Assembly: GCA_023897205.1 (NCBI GenBank)
Contig: JAHWDD010000002.1
Coordinates: 2,604,001 to 2,668,000 of the forward strand
Reading direction: 5' to 3'
DNA from: Exophiala sp. HKRS030
Taxonomy: Eukaryota > Ascomycota > Eurotiomycetes > Chaetothyriales > Herpotrichiellaceae
DNA: 64,000 nucleotides
The position numbers and the translations under genes were made by a program. The number at the start of each line of letters is the position of its first letter. The stretch's first letter is position 1. Shown here piece after piece: positions 58,603-64,000 of this stretch. Below the pieces are notes generated by a model that was not told the origin of the DNA, ran no database searches, and was given only the letters and a program-made list of their open reading frames with translations.

Positions 58603-59984
58603 TCACATGATCGTCAGCTTCACCAGTCCTGGGCATACGTACAACAGGATCGATAACTCACCACTCATGAACAATGTTCCGGTCTTCGCATCATGAATGA
58701 CGGTGGTCATACCAGGCAACTTCTCCCCTGCGCCGTCTTCGATGATCTTGTCGAGTTGATACTCATACTCATCTGGTAAATGTCGATTGAGTCGCCTTAT
58801 GCGCCAGACCGTGGAGGGCGCAGTCGGCGCGTTCAACGGGTCGTTGAACGTTGCCAGTGACGCGAGACCCTTGGGCATCGTGGCGGCAAAAATGTCGCCA
58901 TTCGCGTCTTCTGACAAGTTGTCGATGGGGTAGTCGAGGTGGATGTAGTGCACCTGTGTCACTGATCCATCGGCGGCGGGTTTGAGCACGGTGATATCCC
59001 CCTTTGCAGCACTGGGGATGTACAACAACCCGTCACTGCCGAGATGGAGTCCGTTGGGAAACTTGAACCCGGATGCTACCTTCTTGCAATTGCCAGTCGC
59101 CGAACAGTACGAGACGTCGCCGGTCCCGAGAACAGGTGAGAGATGGTGGCGCTTTGCAGTGGTCAGCATTTCACATACAGCACGAGCCTTGTGTATATGA
59201 CTGTACTTACCCAGCCGACCTTGTGAGGACCATGGTCATTCGTGAAGAAGAAACCACCATCCTTCGTCACGGCTATGTTGTTTGGTGTCGCAATTTGTGG
59301 ATCGGCGTATGTCTTGACGTGTTGCATGGTCTCTGCACCTGGTTTGGTCGCGAATACCTCGATTGTGGCATTGGCACCGACGACCTCTTGGTCTAGAAAT
59401 TCGCCCGTGGTCGAATCCACAGAAGGACGGTCATTGACCAGCCACAGTTGCGCGTCCGAGTTATCTGTAGAGTGAATTCCCGTAATGCCCACGACATGGA
59501 TACGTCCATCGCCATTGACCCCCGGGAACCCTGGAGTCTCGAGAACTCGATAAGTGTAGCCGCCAGAAGTACTCGGGTTGTCAATCTCCATCGCAACAAT
59601 GTGATCGTTCAATGCACGTGCAGATGCATTGAGGCGGTGGATACTGTTTTGCAAGAATGGTCAGCGTTTCAATCTACCACCAGCACGCAGGAAAAGAGGT
59701 AGAAGTAGAGAAAAAAACCCTCACTTGGGCATCCAATCTCTCCGGGCAGCCGAATCCGAGCAGGCAAGATACAATGTCCTGGAATTCTCATCCAGCCACA
59801 TATCTTCACATGCTTGGATGTTGGGATCTCCATGGATCCGATGACATTTGTACGGGAATGAAGAGACGGGTAAGACTGTTCGACCTAGTCCTACGGTTCG
59901 GAACAGAATGTCCTTGAGGAGGAATTGGTACACGACCGCAGCCAGTGCGAGCAGGATCGAGAACCCTTGTAGTTTGGACGGCAT
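58603..59984 (-). CDS. SMP-30/paraoxonase-like calcium-dependent lactonase or arylesterase
   Basis: Three exons give about 400 residues in a six-bladed propeller fold related to SMP-30/gluconolactonase and paraoxonase. An N-terminal hydrophobic segment (LLALAAVVYQFLL) is an anchor or signal. Family landmarks are CEDMWLDENSRTLYLAC (Glu of the calcium site), TPNNIAVTKDGGFFFTNDHG, FPNGLHLGSDGLLYIPS and DNLSEDANGDIFAA. Asn and Asp of these motifs bind the catalytic calcium. The short end LFMSGELSILLYVCPG reads through without an intron. The likely role is hydrolysis of lactones or aryl esters; the natural substrate is unknown. It is followed on the same strand by a class II aldolase. Confidence 0.82.
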
Positions 59985-60635
59985 CCTAAGGTGGGAAGGC
60001 TGTGATCGTGGTGGTGTATAGGGGCGGTTTTCACAAGTTGACTTTCGATCTCGACCTTGTACTCCGTGAGTAGTCTTTCACCTCCCTCTGTCGATTTCAA
60101 TTCGATCAGTTCTCGGCTATACGAGAGCTTCCCATGACTCGGACGCCTGAAAAGGTCGAAAATTTAATCAATGAAATGGACGATGGATCTTTTTGGCAGT
60201 TCTTCTACGACCTTGCACAACACTCCCCGGTCCACCAATTCACCACGTCCACACCCCCCGCGAAAGTGGAGCGGAGCCGAGGATCATTTCGAGTACATCG
60301 GCCATGCGAGTCAGCTTGAGTATCGATATGTCCACTGCCACGCAATCAATTCACACTAAGCTAGCAGAGTGAGATACACAATAAGCTCATGATCACCATC
60401 ACAATCGGGGATCGTATGTAAAATATCCAGGCAGATATGACAAGAGCGGCTATCGGCGTGGTGTCTGGGCCATTAGGAAATGCAAAATGTTGAAGGCTTT
60501 TAGATTCGAAACAATACTACGACAACTCTGAATTTCATAACTACCTATCTCATCATCAAGTGTATCATATTCAACGGGCGTAGAATCTTCTCAAAGAAGG
60601 GTTGTTTCTGACTTTCAACTTGCTAAGCATTCATC
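59985..60635. other. Intergenic stretch
   Basis: 651 bases between the lactonase-like gene's start and the aldolase gene's end. One TACTCCGT copy lies at 60059. No gene is visible. Confidence 0.5.
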
Positions 60636-61541
60636 TTACTGCAGATATTCGTCACCACACTCCTTGGCCATGACATCAAACATGGGCTTCGCGCTGAACC
60701 ATCCAGCTCGGGGAGTGCCGACGCTCTTGTACGTGTATTGAGCATCCTCTTCGTCGATCTTGATCGTCTCACCACCTCGTCCAGCGGCCGCGGCGTCGGC
60801 CATGAGTTGAGCGCGGCAACACTTCTCGAGACTGACGAACCAGAACACGGCAGCTTCAATCGTCTGTCCGCATGTCAACAGACCGTGGTTCTGCAGCAAG
60901 CACGCTTTCTTGGGACCGATGGCCTTTGCGATATTCTCGCCCTCCTCTTTCGCGAGCACAATGCCCTTGAATTGCCGGTAAACTGCGAGGTCGTTGTAGA
61001 ACGCACAGCTGTCCTGTGTGATGATGTCGATGGGTCGGCCGAGAGCACAGAAACTCCGGCCGTAAATGCTATGGCTGTGTGCGGCGCAGAGGACGTCTGG
61101 TCGGGCCTTGTGGATGGCGGCGTGGATCATGTACGCTGCGGTGTTGAGGAGGCGGCATGGTCCACCGTCAATGACCTTGCCTTCGTGGTCGACGAGGATC
61201 AGGTCGCTCTTTTTGATCTGGGAGAAGGCGACGCCGAATGGGTTCACCCAGAACGTGTGAGGGTTGACAGGGTCACGCAACGTGATATGTCCTGCCACAC
61301 CCTCGTCGTAGCCATATTTGCCGAAGATGCGGAAGGCCAGAGCAAGCCGGCCCTTGAGGTACTCTCGCTCTTCATACTTGTCGGTGAATCGCGGTGGGCT
61401 GGGGAACTTCTGAACATGGTTCATCGCGGGCTCTTCTGCCAATCCAGGCTCATTGGGTGCGGTGCCTGCGGGCTGGCTATCGGGCTTGTCGAAGCCCACG
61501 GCGGGCACCGTTGTGGTCTCGGTGGCAGTGGGGGGTGCCAT
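60636..61541 (-). CDS. Class II aldolase/adducin family protein
   Basis: An intronless 301-residue cytosolic protein. The fold is that of zinc-dependent fuculose-1-phosphate aldolase. GVAGHITLRDP and HTFWVNPFG form the phosphate-binding loops, and the zinc ligands are the HSH of CAAHSHSIYG and the later His of LLQNHGLLTCG. The first 45 residues are disordered. Fungal members of this group are common, and their substrates are mostly unknown; sugar phosphates are the usual class. Confidence 0.9.
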   Translation of the reverse strand: MAPPTATETTTVPAVGFDKPDSQPAGTAPNEPGLAEEPAMNHVQKFPSPPRFTDKYEEREYLKGRLALAFRIFGKYGYDEGVAGHITLRDPVNPHTFWVNPFGVAFSQIKKSDLILVDHEGKVIDGGPCRLLNTAAYMIHAAIHKARPDVLCAAHSHSIYGRSFCALGRPIDIITQDSCAFYNDLAVYRQFKGIVLAKEEGENIAKAIGPKKACLLQNHGLLTCGQTIEAAVFWFVSLEKCCRAQLMADAAAAGRGGETIKIDEEDAQYTYKSVGTPRAGWFSAKPMFDVMAKECGDEYLQ

Positions 61542-62825
61542 GGCTCGCGATACTATATAGGTGACAGTAGACTGATGGTAAAGAGTGTGCGAGAGGAGAG
61601 TAGATTAGGAAATTTTGATACGAGATCTGTCTCTGATAGAGAAATACTGAGTATTCGTACCCTCGGATATATATGATAGCGAGGGCACGGGTAATACCCG
61701 TGGTAATACACGAGGGAGGGGGAAAGGTGCGGGCAGGGCAAGTGGCAACATAGTAATCGCGGAATTGAAAAGTATTCCCCACAACCCGCTGTCTCTCTGG
61801 CCTCAAATTGCGCCGTGTCCAATGTTCAAGACCCTGATGCCGATGTCGCAAAACTCTCTACACCTCGATTGACTGGCCAGATCGCGAGGGTCTGACTAGC
61901 GGCGTGAACTACGGGGAGTAGCCAACGGCCAATGTTGAACGCTGAATTGTCATTCTTCCCGAACAGAGTCTTGTATCCCGAAGCACAAAATATACATCTA
62001 GCTGCGACAATGATGATCATAGGTCACGATCCTTTGCCGCATAACCGACCCAGCATCAGACAGGCCCAAAGGACACTCGTAGACATCGGGATGATAGCCT
62101 TCTCGCGATTGCGATAGCATATCTTGTCGGCTATCTGCGGAGCATCAGTGCCATTTTGAGCATCAGTACGAGTGCTGATGTCCTTCTCGACCTAGGTTCA
62201 TTGCTCTCCGGCGTCAGTAGACTGGCCACTGCGGCGGTTTTAACACGTTCTCGAGACCCTTTTGTCCAGGCCATTTCTGAGACTCACAATCGATGTTGAG
62301 AATTGAGCAGTAATTTCCTGCCAGCATCTATGGCGATGACTTTTTCACGCATGGGAATGTTGCAGTGGCTGAGAATACTCTTGTCTTGATGATATGAGAC
62401 TCATGCTATCAGCAACAGTATACACGGAGTACTGCCATACGCTCTACTCCGTGCTTGTATACCTCATGTACCTCCTTCCTACTCTTTTTCCACGGGGTAG
62501 GAGTGCTTACTAAGATCTTAAAGCACGTGATCGTGTTTTCCTCCTTTCGTTATCTTATCAGCCACAAGAAGCTAGCTTGGGACATCTCCAATGTCATTGG
62601 CTACGGGACCATGGCACGGTTTCCCTTTTCTCTTCCGGCTCGTGAACTTTTTGTCGCCGAAATTTTGGAATCGCGATAGCGTTGAAAGGAATCCCTTAAT
62701 TCTCTTGCCTGATTCAATTCTTTTGTATTGTCCTCACATTCATTACATTCATCGTTTCTTTTACTTGTCTCGGATCTCCTATCACCTCTTCCGCACTCTC
62801 CTCCATTTGCTCCTTCGTCGGCAAC
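61542..62825. other. Gene-free divergent stretch
   Basis: The aldolase (minus) and helicase (plus) genes diverge across about 1.3 kb. Copies of ACGGAGTA occur at 62424 and, complemented, at 62445. A pyrimidine-rich tract precedes the helicase start. No gene is visible. Confidence 0.5.
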
Positions 62826-64000
62826 ATGTACGGCGCTGCCCGACAGGGCCGTTTCGCCTTCAGAGCACTCCGTTCCCTCCAATCGACCTATACCTCCTCT
62901 ACCCTTTCCCGATTATCACCTTCCTCCTGCAGGACGATAACCTTCAGATCTACTCGCATCAGTCAGTTCTCGTCAATCTCACAATATCGCCAACATGCCG
63001 TTGCCGCAGATATGGGCGCCGAGGACGTCTCGGACGTCCAACGTGAATATGCCACTTTTTCAGAGCTGGGGGAGGTAGGCATTGTGGACCAAAGGATTGT
63101 AGACAATCTTGTCGTCAAGAGAGGCATCGACGAAATGACCGAAGTCCAGCGAATGACTATCAATGAGTGTTTAGACGGTGCCGATGTTGTTGCTCAGGCT
63201 CGGACTGGTACTGGAAAGACTTTGGCATTTTTGACACCAATTGTGCAGCGCATACTGAAAGACCCCTCTTTAGAGGGCAGACGTCCCAATATTGGCGATA
63301 CCAGGGCCTTGATCATCTCCCCGACTCGAGAACTCGCGGAGCAGATTGCTGCAGAAGCCCGCAAGCTCGTCTACGGAACAAGAGTTCAAGTCCAGACTGC
63401 TGTAGGTGGTACTCAGAAACAGTATCACCTTAAGCTCATGCAGCGTATGGGTTGTCATATCCTGGTTGGCACGCCTGGCCGAATCAATGATCTCTTATCC
63501 GATCGCTACAGCGGACTCAAGCTTGACAACATTGAGACGTTTGTTCTGGACGAGGCTGATCGACTCTTGACTATCGGATTTTCAGAGGCAATCGCAGAAA
63601 TCCAGACATACATGCCTCCTCTCGAAACAAAGGACCGCCAGACCCTCATGTTCTCAGCCACCATGCCCAAGTCCGTGGTGGGTTTGGTGAGACAGACAAT
63701 GAAGCCAGACTTCAAATTCGTCAGAACCGTCGACCCGAACGAGTCTGCTACGCACGAAACAGTACCACAAAAAGTTGTTTACTTGCCGGCTCTGCAGAAC
63801 CAAATCCCATCAGTCACCGAAATCGCCTACAAAGCCATTCAAGCACACAAACAAGACCCTCATAACAATAAACCCTTCAAAGCCATGATCTTCTATAGCT
63901 CGGTTAATGAAGTGAGACTGGCTTATGAGATCCTGAAAAATCTTGGTGACCGCGGCCAGAGAGGAGGATTCTTCGCCCCACATCCCCTATCACCGTGCAA
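62826..64000 (+). CDS. MSS116: Mitochondrial DEAD-box RNA helicase (Mss116 type), 3' end outside window
   Basis: The open frame begins MYGAARQGRFAFRALRSLQS and continues for 391 codons to the window end without an intron. The N-terminal 60 residues are Arg/Ser-rich without acidic residues, a mitochondrial presequence. Helicase motifs occur in order: Q-motif region MTEVQRMTI, motif I ARTGTGKT, Ia PTRELAEQ, GTPGR, motif II DEAD and motif III SAT. The second RecA domain is starting at the right edge (KAMIFYSSVNEVRLAYE). Mss116-type helicases act in mitochondrial group I/II intron splicing and RNA remodelling. Confidence 0.92.
   Translation, partial: MYGAARQGRFAFRALRSLQSTYTSSTLSRLSPSSCRTITFRSTRISQFSSISQYRQHAVAADMGAEDVSDVQREYATFSELGEVGIVDQRIVDNLVVKRGIDEMTEVQRMTINECLDGADVVAQARTGTGKTLAFLTPIVQRILKDPSLEGRRPNIGDTRALIISPTRELAEQIAAEARKLVYGTRVQVQTAVGGTQKQYHLKLMQRMGCHILVGTPGRINDLLSDRYSGLKLDNIETFVLDEADRLLTIGFSEAIAEIQTYMPPLETKDRQTLMFSATMPKSVVGLVRQTMKPDFKFVRTVDPNESATHETVPQKVVYLPALQNQIPSVTEIAYKAIQAHKQDPHNNKPFKAMIFYSSVNEVRLAYEILKNLGDRGQRGGFFAPHPLSPC

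Noticed and set aside
60134..60319. 61-codon frame upstream of the lactonase-like gene
   Set aside because: Too short, no family feature, and it overlaps the expected promoter region.
60738..61676. 312-codon plus-strand frame
   Set aside because: It lies opposite the well-supported class II aldolase and has no motif of its own.

Overview
The window is nuclear DNA of a filamentous ascomycete (Pezizomycotina). Genes carry short GT-AG introns of roughly 50-80 nt. Zn2Cys6 regulators, a CFEM protein, a CYP-rich accessory region and fungal MAO-N, Bir1, Tam41 and F-BAR/SH3 homologues are present. A Eurotiomycete, perhaps a black yeast relative, seems likely, but this is inference; no marker gene settles it.

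Left part (about 2.3-22.6 kb) is accessory. Seven genes lie head-to-tail on the minus strand: a MAO-N type amine oxidase, an APC permease, a Rieske [2Fe-2S] protein, a mononuclear-iron oxygenase that has lost its Rieske domain, a second APC permease broken by an in-frame stop and a frame break, a Zn2Cys6 regulator and a second regulator-like protein. On the plus strand follow an NmrA-like protein and a cytochrome P450. AT-rich blocks lie at both ends of the minus-strand run. The gene set fits uptake and oxidative degradation of an amine or quaternary ammonium compound. The two adjacent oxygenase genes have complementary halves of one enzyme and are the most interesting feature here.

Middle part (22.9-46.3 kb) is mixed: a DUF4260 membrane protein, a Tic20/UPF0132-like membrane protein, an F-BAR/SH3 septation protein, two large Zn2Cys6 regulators, two short-chain dehydrogenases, a cytosolic GH2 beta-mannosidase, a DUF427 protein and a YeeE/YedE sulfur transporter, with long gene-free stretches of 1-2 kb between them.

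Iron locus (46.9-50.5 kb): a GPI-type CFEM protein and a ferric reductase diverge from one intergenic region. Upstream of the reductase lies an exact ATCAGATAA, the core bound by SreA/Sre1/Urbs1 GATA repressors, so iron-controlled expression is likely.

Right part (51-64 kb) holds mostly housekeeping or general metabolism: a MAPEG protein, Tam41, a two-BIR survivin homologue, a small zinc-binding protein, an SMP-30/paraoxonase-like lactonase, a class II aldolase and the 5' part of a mitochondrial DEAD-box helicase (Mss116 type) that runs off the end. An 8-mer, ACGGAGTA, recurs 13 times in the window, always outside exons, with five copies in 1 kb near 58 kb.
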